From Plantago ovata (lineage: Eukaryota > Streptophyta > Magnoliopsida > Lamiales > Plantaginaceae): a stretch of 64,000 bases of DNA. A program made the translations under genes and the position numbers. Position 1 is the first letter of the stretch. Each line of letters opens with the position of its first letter. The stretch covers positions 27,788,692 to 27,852,691 of the forward strand of contig CM051458.1 in NCBI GenBank assembly GCA_028274465.1, in the 5' to 3' direction. Of this stretch, positions 11,741 to 23,107 are shown one piece after another. The notes under the pieces are model-generated. The model was not told the DNA's origin. It saw only the letters and a list, made by a program, of their open reading frames with translations, and ran no database searches.

Positions 11741-12426
11741 CATGTACCCAGATTTTCCTCGTTTTTTTCATTTTCTCACCTTTGCGCACCCGTTTTCACT
11801 TGTTTCTTGAGTCTTTTCAGGTACTACTCTTATATAGGAGATTGGACACGAACCTTTATCTCAGGGAAGTGTACTTTCAATCCAATTTTTCCTTTTCATT
11901 CAACTTTTCTTTGCTCGAGGACGAGCAAAAGTTTAGGTTTGGGGAGGGGGTATTGGATTTTCAGTACTATATGCTTGTGTGGTTCGTACATGCCTGATCT
12001 TCCTCAAGTTCATGTGATTTGTCGTGTTTTTTCAAATTTTTGCATGCATATCATCCATAGATTAGTTGTTGCACGTTGTTGTGTGTGGAGTTTATTGCCA
12101 AGCCTTTTGAACCTTTTTTTATTGAGTAGACTAAGTGTTTATGACCATTGATCATATGTTGCATCACTTTGCAAGTAGTTTGAGGCTTGTCTCGCTTGGT
12201 TTGTCACATTCGCATGTGCACTAGTTAAGCTTAGTAGTCTCGACATCACCTTGAGTGGTGTTTCTTTTGCTGCGGTTCACGATGGCCTTATGAATTGATG
12301 CATGTTAGAGTCTATGGTTGTAACCCCTGTAATTATGTACGTAAGAGGCGACAAGTTCTTCACCTCGATTAGAGATTGCCAAATGCCTAGGAAGGAGGTA
12401 GTGTGAGGTGTGCGATTCCTTGTATT

Positions 12427-12450
12427 AAACCTATTCTATCGAATAGGTTT
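12427..12450. repeat. Conserved UTR hairpin (A1)
   Basis: AAACCTATTC, four bases, GAATAGGTTT, then a G-rich purine tract. The same hairpin occurs, usually as a pair, in A2 and all family B internal regions; the second copy is lost here in the 3' deletion. Confidence 0.8.
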
Positions 12451-12485
12451 GGGGAGGGGGTTTCTTCGTTGATCTTGTCTTTCGT

Positions 12486-13487
12486 CTTGGAGTGCCAAAG
12501 CGCTTCGCTTGCCAAGCGCTCCGCTTGGCTTCTCCAAGCGGTCCGCTTGGCAGCGGTTACGTTTTCGGATTTTCCTTCTTAGATCTGATCTTTGGTCATT
12601 TTTTGAATATCTTTTGGAATTGTAACTTCGTTTTGGAGAGCTCCTAAGCCCCAAAACTCAGAGAAAACTCAGATTACATTGTATTTTAGATTGGGATTCA
12701 AGGTTTTGATTGTAATTCATCCTTTGTAATCATCTACGGAGAGGTTTTCTTTGATTTCCACCGATTAGTGACAGCTTTGGTGGTAACTTGTATCACTCTC
12801 TTGTCTTGTAGTTTGATATGATGTATTCTGATTATTATTCATATGAATTGATGTCTATGTTGATGAATATGAGTAGCTAAATCTTTTGTGTTGGTGGTAG
12901 AATGTAGAATATGCATGCTATGGGTTATGTTTATGCTTACATGAGATTGTGATTCAATCTTGCTGCAAATTCCTTCATATGATTCTTAGTTGCCTATAAA
13001 ATATATTCGAATTGAGTATAGTGACAAACTCTTGGTCAATGAAAGCTATAGGATTGTATGTTAGAGATTTGCAGCATGCTAGATAAATGGTGTTGGTGAC
13101 AAGCACCTCTAAAGTATTGATAGTGGTCTTTTATGATGTGTGTCTTAAAGTTACCTAGACGAGTTGCTTAGCAGACTTGATCGAAGGTTTTACGCACTGA
13201 ACTTGTGAGCATATTCGTAACCCATGCATGTGTATTTGATTTCTACCACCAACCGTTTTCCAAACTTGATCACAACAATCTGATTTCTCGTTGCTTTGTT
13301 CAAAGGAAACGATTCTATAAACTTTTGAACTCGTTGGCTGAAATTACTAGCAAAAACCTCAAGCAAAGCCACGTTAGGTTCCGAGAGAACGACACTCGGG
13401 GACAACTTGCCATTGCACTCTAGTTGTGTAGTGATAAGTGTTCTTAGGCTTTTAAACAGATTTAATTGGTGAAAAATGACATCATCA
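12486..13487 (+). repeat. Family A 3' LTR (A1), 5'-truncated, 1002 bp
   Basis: Matches 4874-5875 of the 5' LTR over its whole length and ends in the same CATCATCA. The first ~399 bp of the LTR and the preceding polypurine tract are deleted. The junction reads GTCTTGGAGTG, where UTR (TCTTTGAGT in A2) and LTR (GCTTGGAGTG) share a few bases, suggesting microhomology-mediated deletion. Confidence 0.9.
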
Positions 13488-14102
13488 TTTTTAATCTAGT
13501 CCAATTTTCCAAATTTTTCATAGAGATTATAAGTATGGGATTATAATTTTCATAATGAAATTATGAAGTCATTTGGCATCCGCATAGGATACTATTTGTT
13601 TGTATGCTCAATATGCTATTGTTTGACAATGCATGTTTAAATACCACGTATTTTACTTTCCGTTCGACCGCTATGCATGCGAGGGTAGGCGGCGCCCTCT
13701 TATTTGTCGGAACGCATATTTTATGTATGGGTAGGCGGCGCCCATTATGTGCTTGACCGTGTTTAGAACTAGAATGGATAGGCGACATCCATTACGTGTA
13801 GACCGCTCATGCATGATGGGTAGGCGGCGCCCTTATCTGTTTGTAGATGACTGATAACAACCCACAAGCTACAAGCCCCAACCAATATAAGTGCAGAAAT
13901 ATGTATATGTATGTATTTCTGAGATGCTTTCCATGGGGTGCTTTAATTCTGAACTTTCATTGCGTTTCCCTGTATTGGCGACCTCGTCTTGCAGACTCGC
14001 AGTGATCGTCAGATTAGAGTAAGCCTATGGTTATAACTTACTGCATATTGTATCTAGCGACCTCGATAGGTACAATATGTAGAGCATCGGGTTAAATTAG
14101 AT
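13488..14102 (+). other. Copia leader, right part
   Basis: The copia leader continues after A1. It is non-coding and holds four hairpin units (13681-13835). No start codon is in frame at the very start of the gag-like frame that follows. Confidence 0.75.
13681..13835. repeat. Four spaced hairpins in the copia leader
   Basis: Units at 13682-13698, 13728-13744, 13775-13791 and 13817-13833, spaced 42-47 bp apart. The loop AGGCGGC (AGGCGAC in unit 3) is constant. Stems differ: GAGGGT/GCCCTC, ATGGGT/GCCCAT and AATGGAT/ATCCATT, with base changes on both sides keeping the pairing; unit 4 pairs less well. They lie in the transcribed leader, so an RNA structure is possible. Confidence 0.75.
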
Positions 14103-15970
14103 TTGACACCCAAGAGTTGCGTGACGCAATTGGATAGTCCTACCGGTCATATTATGCTATGCGACCAGCCTCCGTTGGACGAACCTATCCCTCCACCTCC
14201 CACTGAATTCACTACGGCAACCTATGATTGCTATTATGAAATGTCAGTGGAAAGGGCCGAGTTTGTGAAGAACTTGTTGCTGAATGCTATGTCTGACAAT
14301 ATGGTTGGACCATGTCGAGACAAGGAACCATATGAGAGTGTGAGATATCTCTCCTCATTCTTGGATACTCCAAGGATGTGTGAAGGGTTCGAAGCTATCA
14401 AGATAATGCTTATCCAAAGACTTGGGACAGAAGAGCTGTCGCCTGAACAAGTCAAATCATTGATTGACTTTCTCTTACAACTTGTTGGATATGGCTTGGA
14501 GCTAGAAGCTAAGGCTTCCATTATCTTGATCGTGCAAAGATTGTTGCAATCTATTCAGAATCCCAATGTCGGGGTAGCAACAAAGTTGATTGCTGAGAGA
14601 CCCATTGCCAACGAGTTCCTAAGGGTCAATCGTAGACCCAAAAGGAACAAGGGTGGCAAGAATGGGCGCAATCGTAAGATGGCTAAGTTTCGACTTAGGA
14701 TCGAGATTTGTCTCTATTGCAAACTCAAGGGCCACTGGAAGAAAGATTGCCCTAAGCTAAGGGCAGATCAAGCCAAGAAGCCGCCGGCTTCTAGCTCAGG
14801 TATGTTTGTTATTGAAATGAACATGACTACTTTTGACTCCAATGGTTGGGTATTTGATACAGCCTGTGGCTCACACATTTGTAATAATGTGCAGGGGCTA
14901 ATTGATCACAGGCTAGTCAAGCAAGATGAAATCCACTTGCATGTTGGGAACGACAATCCAGTTGAAGCCAAACACGTTGGACGCTGCAAGATAGATTTAC
15001 CTTCAGGACAATGTTTAGAACTTGATAACTTTTATTTTGTTCCATCCATTGTCAGAAATATTATTTCCATTCCATTGTTGGACAATTTGGATTTTTCCTT
15101 TCAATTTGCTAATAATACTTGTTATTTTTCATTAAATGACCAGTATTATGGAAAAGCTCGCTTAGTGAATGGTTTATATATTTTGCAAAGTAGTCTACCT
15201 TTATTTCAAATACATAATAAACAACTGTCTTCAAGTAGGAAGAATAATCCATCTTATCTATGGCATTGTCGGCTAGGCCATATCAATGAAACACGGATTC
15301 AAAGACTAAGGAAGTTGGACTACTTAGAACCATTTGATTTTAAATCATATGGTACATGCGAATCATGTGTTAAGGGTAAGATGACGAACAAACCTTTTGT
15401 TGGACAAGGTGTTCGTGCCACTCGCTGCTTAGAGCTCATACATACCGATGTATGTGGACCTTTTAAAGTCCAAGCACGTGGGGGTTATCCTTACTTCGTT
15501 ACCTTTACTGACGATTTCTCAAGGTATGGATATATTTATCTCATGAAGAATAAATCCGAGACCTTTGGGAATTTCAAGGAGTTTAGGAATGAGGTCGAGA
15601 ATGAATTGAACCTAAGGATAGTCACTCTTCGATCAGATCGAGGAGGTGAATACCTTAGTGAAGAATTTATCGACTACTTGAAGGAAAATGGAATTCAGTC
15701 GCAATGGACCCCTCCTGGAACACCACAATTAAATGGTGTGTCTGAGAGAAGGAATCGAACCCTGTTAGACATGGTGAGATCAATGATTGGATTCTCGACT
15801 CTTCCAAAATATCTATGGGGATATGCGCTACAAACTGCAATCTACATTCTGAACCGTGTACCATCTAAATCAGTGGAGAAAACTCCTTATGAGTTATGGA
15901 AGGGAAAGAAGCCCTCACTGGGCTATCTTAGACCTTGGGGCTGTCCTGCGATAGTCAAACTGTTGCTCAC
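14103..15970 (+). pseudogene. Copia gag-protease-integrase, 5' half of polyprotein
   Basis: Open frame until the solo LTR insertion, which adds a few foreign codons and a stop. The nucleocapsid zinc knuckle [14 protein letters not shown] is at residues 203-216, after a basic stretch. Protease: the active-site region FDTACGSH, with DTA in place of the usual DSG, near residue 252. Integrase: an HHCC finger starting HCRLGH near 392 and ending CESCVKGK, then catalytic D, D and E in [17 protein letters not shown] and NGVSERRN. The first codon of the open stretch is TTG; the first in-frame ATG is at 14154, so the gag start may be lost or altered. The protein would form particles and integrate cDNA. 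Its continuation is at 17236. Confidence 0.85.
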
Positions 15971-17235
15971 TGATGAATGTGTATTTTACACTTTCATTCG
16001 AGTCTTTTCACCTATTTTAGCTATCCTCTATGTTAATTTAGCTATATTTTAGTACATTTTATTAGAATAGTGTCACGTTTCCCTTTAGATTTTATTTTAC
16101 AGGTTTTTGTTGAAATTCGGAGAATTACGGGCATTTATATTGAAGTCTACAAGGAATTGGTGTTCCAGAAGCATATTTGGAGTATCTGAAGGTTTCCGGA
16201 TAGGATTTGGAGTCTAGGGGCCGAATCTGGAGGTTAGAAGGCTTCTAGAAGTCATAAACCGAGTCCGAAAAGGTTAAGAAATCCAAAACCGCGTCGAAAA
16301 CGCGAAAATTCCGCGTTTACACTGTGGGGAGAACCGCCGCATGCCTCGGGCAAACCGCCCCAGAAGAAATTCGGGCCTATATATAGTTGCGAGTTTTCTC
16401 TCCGAAAATCATATCTTTCCAAGCCTACTTTCTCACCTCTCTCTATAGTTTTAGGTAGGAACTTCCCGGGGCCTGTCCTGGGAGTTCCGTAGCTTAGGGG
16501 ATACTTTTTCATAGCAGATTGGAGCGCGTAGGATCGCAATCATCCGGAGATTGACAACCTTCGGTAACTTTGTATCTTACAACTTTTATCTACTTATTTT
16601 ATATTCTTTCAATATGTTTTCTTCTATGATTGCTATTGATTGCATGCCTATGAGTAGCTAAATTTATCGTTGGTGGTAGTATGTGAATTCTTAACGAGGG
16701 AAGATAATCATGCTAATGGCTATATCGCGCATTATACTCCGTGTCATTGCTTTATTTCGTTGATCAGTTGAACACCAAAATTCTCGTATGTTGTATTGAT
16801 AATTATGCACACTTGGACACTTGTCGACCAATCAGACCAAATTATCTTCGTAGTGTTGAATGATTACGGAACACATTAGGACGTTAGTTGTTGATGAGTC
16901 AGACCCATATTATCTTCGTAGTGCTTAATTCTTTCAACAAGGACACAAGATTGATTCAAAGATCTCTATGCAAGATCGAGGAATTTACGCATGATTATCG
17001 ACCCATTATGTTAAGAAGGACCATACTATCACCAACCTCCATTATCTGCTTGGAAACCCCCTATTGCTTTCTATCTTCTGTTTTATATTCTCTTGTTAAA
17101 TAGATAAAGCTAGTTATAGTCCTGAGAGAACGACACTCGAGTCATTCTACTACTACACTACTGTTTTCGTTGTAGTTGTGGATTGCCTTTGGCTAAATAA
17201 ACAAATTTATTTGATTGAATCTGACATGTTCATCA
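15971..17235 (+). mobile_element. Solo LTR of family B, 1265 bp
   Basis: Starts TGATGAATGTG and ends GTTCATCA, with a perfect 5-bp TSD CTCAC (15966-15970 and 17236-17240). It interrupts copia pol between integrase and RT. It matches the family B LTRs at 25468, 32420 and 39351. It carries a decayed inverted-repeat array at 16323-16363 and a TATATATA box next to it. A solo LTR with matching TSD indicates insertion of a whole element followed by LTR-LTR recombination. Confidence 0.95.
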
Positions 17236-19362
17236 CTCACTGATAAGTTAGATGCCAAGGGTGTCAAAGTATATTTCATAAGCTATCCTCGTCAGACGAG
17301 AGGCTATGAATTCTATCATGCTGAAGATCACAAGGTGATAGTATCTAGAAACGTCGAGTTCTTAGAAGCAGAATACCCGAAGAAGAGAGGTTAGATGACA
17401 TGATAGAACTTGAAGAAATTCAAGACTTTGACATGCGCGAACATGAGGTCTCTAAATCTTCTGATTTGGACTCAAGTTCAGTGGGAGCTTTCGAAGCAAA
17501 TAAGGGTAATGATATGACACTTGCTAGGCATGTCATAGTCAGTGGGAGTCCTGTGATTAGATCAACAGTTGAAACCACACAAATAGAACCCGTTGTCAAT
17601 CAACCTGTGCAACAAGTTGCACAAGAGCAGCCTCCCGCTAGGGAACAGGGTCGCGGCGCGCGACTAGCTGCATCAGTGCCCACTGATAATGTTCATGTTA
17701 CACGAAGCCAGAAAAGAAAATCATCAGAACCAGTCGAGCTCCGTAGGTCGAAGAGGATCCTAAAAGGACCTCAGAAGCAAAGCCTTATGATAGAAGACAT
17801 CAGTGAACTTGATGTCGGCTTATCAAATCGGGAAGACCCCGAGACCTACAAAGAGGCAATAAATGATATTGACTCAGACAAATGGCAAGAGGCCATGGAA
17901 TTGGAAATGGACTCCATGTACCTGAACCAAGTTTGGATCTTGGTAGACTTGCCCCAAGGGGTTAGACCTATTGGGTGCAAATGGGTCTTTAAACGAAAGA
18001 CCGATGCCGATGGTAAGGTACAAACGCACAAGGCTAGACTTGTCGCGAAAGGCTACACGCAAAGGTATGGCATCGATTACGATGAAACCTTTTCACCGGT
18101 AGCAAAGTTGAAGTCTATTCGAATTCTACTTGCGATAGCTTCCTACTATGATTATGAAATCTGGCAGATGGATGTACAGACTTCCTTCCTCAATGGCAAC
18201 CTTGAGGAAGAGGTCTATATGGTACAGCCGGAAGGTTTTATTAGTAAAACCAGGCCAACTGCTGTATGCAAATTACAGAGATCCATCTATGGGCTAAAGC
18301 AAGCGTCTAGGAGCTGGAATATCCGCTTTGATGAAGCTGTCAAATCGTTTGACTTCGTCAGAAGCGTAGAATATCCCTGTGTCTACACTAGGCACAGCGA
18401 CAAGGGAGTCGTTTTCATGATCATGTATGTTGATGACATTTGATCATGGGAAACAATGTCTGTATGCTCGAAGAGACTAAAGTTTGGTTATCAAGTACCT
18501 TCTCAATGAAGGACTTGGGTGAAGCGAACTACATCCTAGGGATAAAGATCTATAGAGATAGATCCAAGAGGATGTTAGGATTGACACAGTCCACCTACAT
18601 CGACAAAATACTGAAGCGTTATAAGATGGACGACTCAAAGAGAGGCTTTCTCCCAGCTAGGCATGGGATCGTTTTATCAGTTAAGGATAGTCCTAAAACT
18701 GATGAAGAAAGAAAGGCAATGAATTGCACAAGGCCAGATGTGGCATATGCGCTTAGTGTCACTTGTCGACACCAACAGAGTCCAGGAGTACCTCACTGGA
18801 CTGCTGTAAAGAACATTCTCAAGTACCTTCGACGGACTAAGGAAATGTTCTTGGTGTTTGGTGGAGAACCAGAATTAGAGATGTCTGGTTATGTCGACGG
18901 TGGATTTGAATCAGATCCTGATGACTTTAAGTCCCAGACAGGATACGTATTCAAATTGAACGGAGGAGCTATCTGTTGGAAGAGTTCTAAGCAAGCCACG
19001 ATTGCTGACTCATCCACAGAAGCCGAGTACATTGCTGCATCAGAAGCATCGAAGAAGCTATCTGGATTTCAGAGTTCTTGAAGGAATTGAGGGTTGTTCC
19101 TGCTCCTAGTCCAATAATGATTTATTGTGACAATACGGGCGCCGTCGCTCAAGCCAAGGAGCCTAGATCTACAAACAAGAACAAACATGTAATTAGAAAA
19201 TATCACGTTATACGTGAGATTATTGAAAGAGGAGAAGTTAGTATAGAACGTGTCTCTACCACGGACAACGTGGCAGATCCTTTCACCAAGGTCTTATCAG
19301 TGGATGTCCACTTAAGACATTATGCTAATCTGGGTATTAAGCATAAAGGTGACTGGCTCTAG
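17236..19362 (+). pseudogene. Copia integrase C-terminus, RT and RNase H, broken
   Basis: After the TSD the integrase tail continues and reaches a TAG near 17392. RT is open at 17400-18443 (conserved KWVFKRKTDADGK, QMDVQTSFLNG, YGLKQASRSW and the catalytic YVDD near 18428). A one-base loss just after YVDD gives an immediate stop; the frame resumes at 18440-19081 (MKDLGEANYILGIKIYRD, RNase H wording up to ADSSTEAEYIAA). Another one-base loss near 19055 shifts it again, and the last part runs 19078-19362 (IYCDNTGAVAQAKEPRS, NVADPFTK). An in-frame gap just before CTRPDVAYAL near 18725 removes a stretch normally conserved in this lineage. The enzyme would be non-functional. Confidence 0.85.
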
Positions 19363-19365
19363 TCC

Positions 19366-19376
19366 AAGTGGGAGAT
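19366..19376 (+). promoter_or_regulatory. Copia polypurine tract
   Basis: AAGTGGGAGAT directly precedes the TG of the 3' LTR, the usual plus-strand primer position. Confidence 0.8.
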
Positions 19377-21422
19377 TGATAATGTATATGTCCTAGAGAC
19401 AGTCTTTATTAAGGGCATGCAACCCTTATTAAGGGCATATATGTACTATTACACAGGTCAACGTAATATAATATATGTTTGTTGTTTGACTATTGAGTAT
19501 CGGTTTCATATTTATATTGCACCAGGCATACAACATGTCATATCTCTATTCATGTCTGTATTGATATAAAACATGTCCCCTCGGATAGATGACCGATCAC
19601 ACAGATAGTGGGAGCTATGTGAGTTATCATCTATCCCAAACTCTCCCTAGTCGAGGTTCATCTCGGATGTAGGGGTCTGAATGAACCAGCCGAGACTAGT
19701 ATGCGTGGAGGTTATACTTGTTAGAGCAAAGTGTGAGCCGACCCCACGACCACGGAACGGATTGTTGGACAATCAAGAAACGTTCCCATAACTTCGCATA
19801 GTTGTTCGAAGGGTGATTACCGAACAATCGAAGTACCCACCGGACACTCTCATCGATGTATACTCTACACCGAAGTGTCTATGGGAACCGGTAAGTTGTC
19901 GAAGTGATGCCAGTCGTCCTTTGGACTTACAGGACTTTATCATCATATTTGTTGCCCCATATCCTTGGTGGACCCGTCGATGTCAGCTCTGAATAAGCAG
20001 TTGACCCAAGACACGATCCAGGATTATGGCTACATTCAAATGGGGATGATAAGTGTGATTCTGTGAAGGATTCATCTCTCATGTGTAGCACAGGAGAGCA
20101 CTGCTCATAGTCGTTCATAGTTGAGATTGGTAAAACCGCTGGCCAGCGTATCAATATTATTATGATAGTCATAATAGATATTGGATTCACCATGCAACTC
20201 ACTGAAGACGCCCGTGGATGTATTATTGGGATAGACACTTCATCGATCCTAGATGCATTCGAGTCAGTCAGATGAAGGGACGTTACCATCGCCGCGTTGA
20301 GCGCACCAGACTTCACAACGAAAGGGTTTGCTGTGAGAAACCTCTCAAACGTCCTCATGTGTTAATATTGCAAATGGAACCGTCTAGGAATTCCATTTTG
20401 CCTAGTCTAGGACTTGCTTAATACAATGAGGCCCTATGGGTCACACTATGTGGTGATTCAGCTTATCCGAATATCCTTGAAGATGGAATCGCAATTAATT
20501 GTGATTGATGGATTATAATTGATTTGGAATTAGTTATAATAATTTGTGGCTCAATTAATGATTTGGAATTATTAATTGAATTGGCTGATTAATTGTATGT
20601 TATGTAAATACAATTAAAGATTATATTTTTGAAATATAATAGAGGTTTGATTTGAAAGGATATGTTAATTTAGAACTAATATATGCACATGGGCAAAATC
20701 TACTTGGAGTTTGAATTGCTTTAGAACTATAAGTGGGTCCCAAAATCGGGACCCACCTACCACCCTTGGGACGCGCGCGCGCAGATGGAATAGGGGAAGG
20801 AGTTCTAACTTGATTGGGAATGAATCTAGACATGAATTGGTTTCCTAGTGCGATAAGAATTAGATTCTTATTCCTTTATGAAGTCTAATTGATTATTCAT
20901 TAGGCTTCTATTGACTACTATATATAGTAGACTATTAGAGAGCTTTTACATGGTTAATTTATGGTTGATTCAACAGACAGATTTTAGATCATTCTTTCTA
21001 CCAGTTTTCTTAGAGAAAATAGAAGCTCTCCCCTACCTCATACCAAGCCACGCGCGCGCCACCCCTCACCGGAGGAAAACCGCCACCCCATCTTCTTGGC
21101 ACACAAAGAATATCCTAGCATTCTTTCCGATAAGCTGTTCATCCGTGGATACCAAGGTTGAGGTTCAAGGAGCTGGAAACTGACTTTTATGGCCTTGCAG
21201 ATAATCAAAGTATTGCAGGTATCTTCGACTTCGACGAAGGAGAAGATTCACCGGACTATTACGAAGACTTGGTACCTGTGCTTGCTTTTGGAATATTGTA
21301 AGTCTTCTAATTGACGTGTTTCATATATATGCTATATACATGATCAATTAACCTGCATGTTAAGAAAATTTTTGAAATTCCGCTGCGTACCCTAGGGGTA
21401 ACTCTGACCGTATTTTCTTACA
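19377..21422 (+). repeat. Copia 3' LTR, complete, 2046 bp
   Basis: Begins TGATAATGTATATG after the polypurine tract and ends TTTTCTTACA. From 19608 on it aligns to the truncated 5' LTR. The first 231 bp include a short duplicated TTATTAAGGGCAT. It contains GC-rich CACGCGCGCGCC near 21050, like the left LTR. Confidence 0.9.
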
Positions 21423-21683
21423 GGAACTACTAACCAAAAGAATCGAAAGATGGCACAAGTTCAGGCAGAAACCATTCTCATCGTTGGCAACAATGAAATT
21501 AGTCACCACAGAGGTCTGGCGTGCTGCAAAATTATAAACATCAAGAGTCAAATGAAGATGAAGATCAAGTTTGTATGCAAGGAAGACGGGACAATAACAT
21601 GTTCGATGAAACAGAAGAACATCCATCTCGATCAAGAGGAAGAGACAAAAATGATGTGGATAAATGCTGCACAACCAATTTAT
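21423..21683 (+). pseudogene. Possible decayed copia gag fragment
   Basis: Sequence between the copia 3' LTR and the family C LTR. Pieces of different frames resemble the C-terminal part of copia Gag: a NNEISHHRG stretch (21450 frame) and an acidic, Arg/Gly/Ser-rich HPSRSRGRDK stretch (21521 frame). No zinc knuckle is visible and the frame is broken. It may be the target into which the neighbouring elements inserted. Identification is tentative. Confidence 0.3.
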
Positions 21684-22648
21684 TGGTCCCTTTAAACAAC
21701 AAGAAAAGACTAGAGGGGGGGGGGGGTGAATAGTCTTTTCAATCTTTCGTCGTTTAAAAACTTTCTCAGCAAGGACTTATTACTTTTCAGTAATGAGTTT
21801 GCTGATACTTAACTTTCTCAGCAAGCGCAAGTTACTTTTCAGTAACGAGTTTTGCTGATACTTAAAATCAGAGAGCGGAAGTCTTTATACAATAAGTGCT
21901 TTGTCAGTAACTGATAGTTTCAGCAAGTGAACAGAGTGACTGTGTACAGATAGATATGCTTTGCTGAAAACTAAATGCAGTAAGTAAATCACACAAACAC
22001 TTTTATAGTGGTATTTGAGAGTGGCGTAATCTCTCAACTAATCCACTTTGTCCTTTCTAGGACTGAATCCACTAAGACAAGTTTGAGGTTCCTCACAACA
22101 CCTATCTAGAGCGATTCAAACAGAAACCAAAGCACACTTGCTTCGTTTCCAACCTAACTAGAGAACGAAACCTTGTTCTCCACCAAACTTGAGGCTTTTA
22201 ATCAGCAACTCTATGCTCGATTAAGTTCCCCCTGAATTTCACTCCTGAAAGGGTGTATTTTGAGTTAGAGAGGTTTGGGATGAGATAACTTGATTCTTAC
22301 TTATTCAGCAACAACAAGTAATCTAAGAAACAAAACTTTGAATACTTTGCAGTAAACAAGTTTGAATGTTTCTGGTGTCAAGACTTGTTCTTGTTCGAAA
22401 GAAAGAACACTTAACTAATTTCTTAGCCGTGTATGTTCTACTTCTTCACAAGTAGCTTTCTCAAGCTTTAAGTCTTGCAACGGATCAATGGCAGTAAAGA
22501 GTGTTTGAAGGGTATGTGAGTTTAAGCACAAGTGAGAGTTTGATCACGTTGTTGACACACTTCAACTCTTTGCCGGATGACCTCTATTTATAGTGCATCA
22601 AGGGAGCCGTTTGAATTTCAAATTCTAAGGCTTTGTTCCTTAAGATGT
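21684..22648 (-). repeat. Family C (SIRE-like copia) 3' LTR, distal part
   Basis: On the - strand this is the downstream part of an LTR that starts TGTTAGG at 48963. The inferred end is GGGACCA at 21684, and a run of 12 G (21715-21726) lies near that end. The LTR is interrupted at 22649 by B-outer (TSD GATGT at 22644-22648 and 48354-48358). It carries many TCAGCAA/TTGCTGA words. The exact LTR end is inferred, because the other LTR is outside the window. Confidence 0.65.
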
Positions 22649-23002
22649 TGTTGAATGTGTATTTTTACACTTTCATTTGGGTCTTTTTCACCTATTTTAG
22701 CTATCCTCTATGTTAATTTAGCTATATTTTAGTGCATTTTATTAGAATAGTGTCACGTTTCCCTTTAGTTTTTATTTTACAGGTTTTGGTTGAAAAACGA
22801 GGTTTTCCGGGCAATTATATTGAAGTAGACAAGGAATTGGTGTTCCAAAAGCCTAATTGGAGTATCTGAGAGATTCCAGATAGGATTTGAACTCTAGGGG
22901 TCGAGTCTGAAGGCTAAAAGGTCACTAGAAGGCAGAAACCGAGTCCGAAAAGGGGAAGAAATCCAAAAACGCGTCGAAAACGCGTAAAAGGCCGAAAAAC
23001 AC

Positions 23003-23107
23003 TCCCGGGCGAGTCGCCCGGGACGTGGGGCGAATCGCCCCACACCAGGCGAATCGCCCGGTGTGTGGGGCCCTTCGCCCCACACAATTTGTATGCTTAT
23101 ATATATG
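23003..23107 (+). promoter_or_regulatory. Inverted-repeat array plus TATA box, B-outer LTR
   Basis: CCGGGCGAGTCGCCCGG, GGGGCGAATCGCCCC and CACACCAGGCGAATCGCC, then GTGGGGCCC...CCCCAC, followed by a TATATATATA stretch at 23099-23107. This looks like the core promoter of the LTR with its own palindromic upstream region. The matching region of the 3' LTR is 47441-47550. Confidence 0.65.

Larger units (their letters stand above)
11441..12485 (+). other. Family A 3' UTR (A1), 3'-truncated
   Basis: Non-coding. An inverted-repeat array lies at 11588-11740. A motif copy TTGCTCGAGGACGAGCAAAAG near 11910 is followed by a purine-rich GGTTTGGGGAGGGGG, resembling a second polypurine site. A 10-bp hairpin (AAACCTATTC/GAATAGGTTT, 12427-12450) is followed by TGGGGAGGGGG. 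About 500 bp upstream of the hairpin is clearly similar to family B 3' UTRs. The UTR stops at a deletion joining it directly to LTR sequence at about 12486. Confidence 0.8.
4475..13487 (+). mobile_element. Ty3/gypsy Athila-like element, copy A1
   Basis: LTR-gag-pol-3' UTR-partial LTR, inserted in the copia leader. The flanks TTTTC (4470-4474) and TTTTT (13488-13492) look like a 5-bp TSD with one change. The tRNA-Asp primer site, the RT wording and the lack of a chromodomain place it with Athila-like (non-chromovirus) gypsy elements. The 3' LTR has lost its first ~400 bp together with the end of the 3' UTR. gag has two frameshifts, and one stop separates gag from pol. A second copy (A2) lies at 50658-60893 on the other strand. 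Confidence 0.9.
2091..21422 (+). mobile_element. Ty1/copia element, Tork/Angela-like, interrupted twice
   Basis: The element is bounded by a 5'-truncated LTR (2091-3969) and a complete LTR (19377-21422). It has a tRNA-Met-type primer site, a gag-PR-IN-RT-RH order typical of copia, and a polypurine tract. A 9-kb gypsy element (4475-13487) sits in its leader and a solo LTR (15971-17235) sits in pol. Removing both joins the copia parts in the right order. The reading frame is broken in the RT/RNase H part, so the copy is dead. The first ~231 bp of the 5' LTR are missing, so no TSD can be read. Lineage is assigned from the RT/RNase H wording only. Confidence 0.85.

Noticed and set aside
11601-11997. 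Short open frames after pol in A1 as a possible env-like gene
   Set aside because: They translate the palindromic array and UTR, overlap in several frames and do not extend in A2 as a conserved protein.
21715-21726. Run of 12 G as a possible assembly artefact or telomere-like sequence
   Set aside because: It sits near the 3' end of a SIRE-like LTR, where a C-run on the sense strand is a normal feature of such LTRs.
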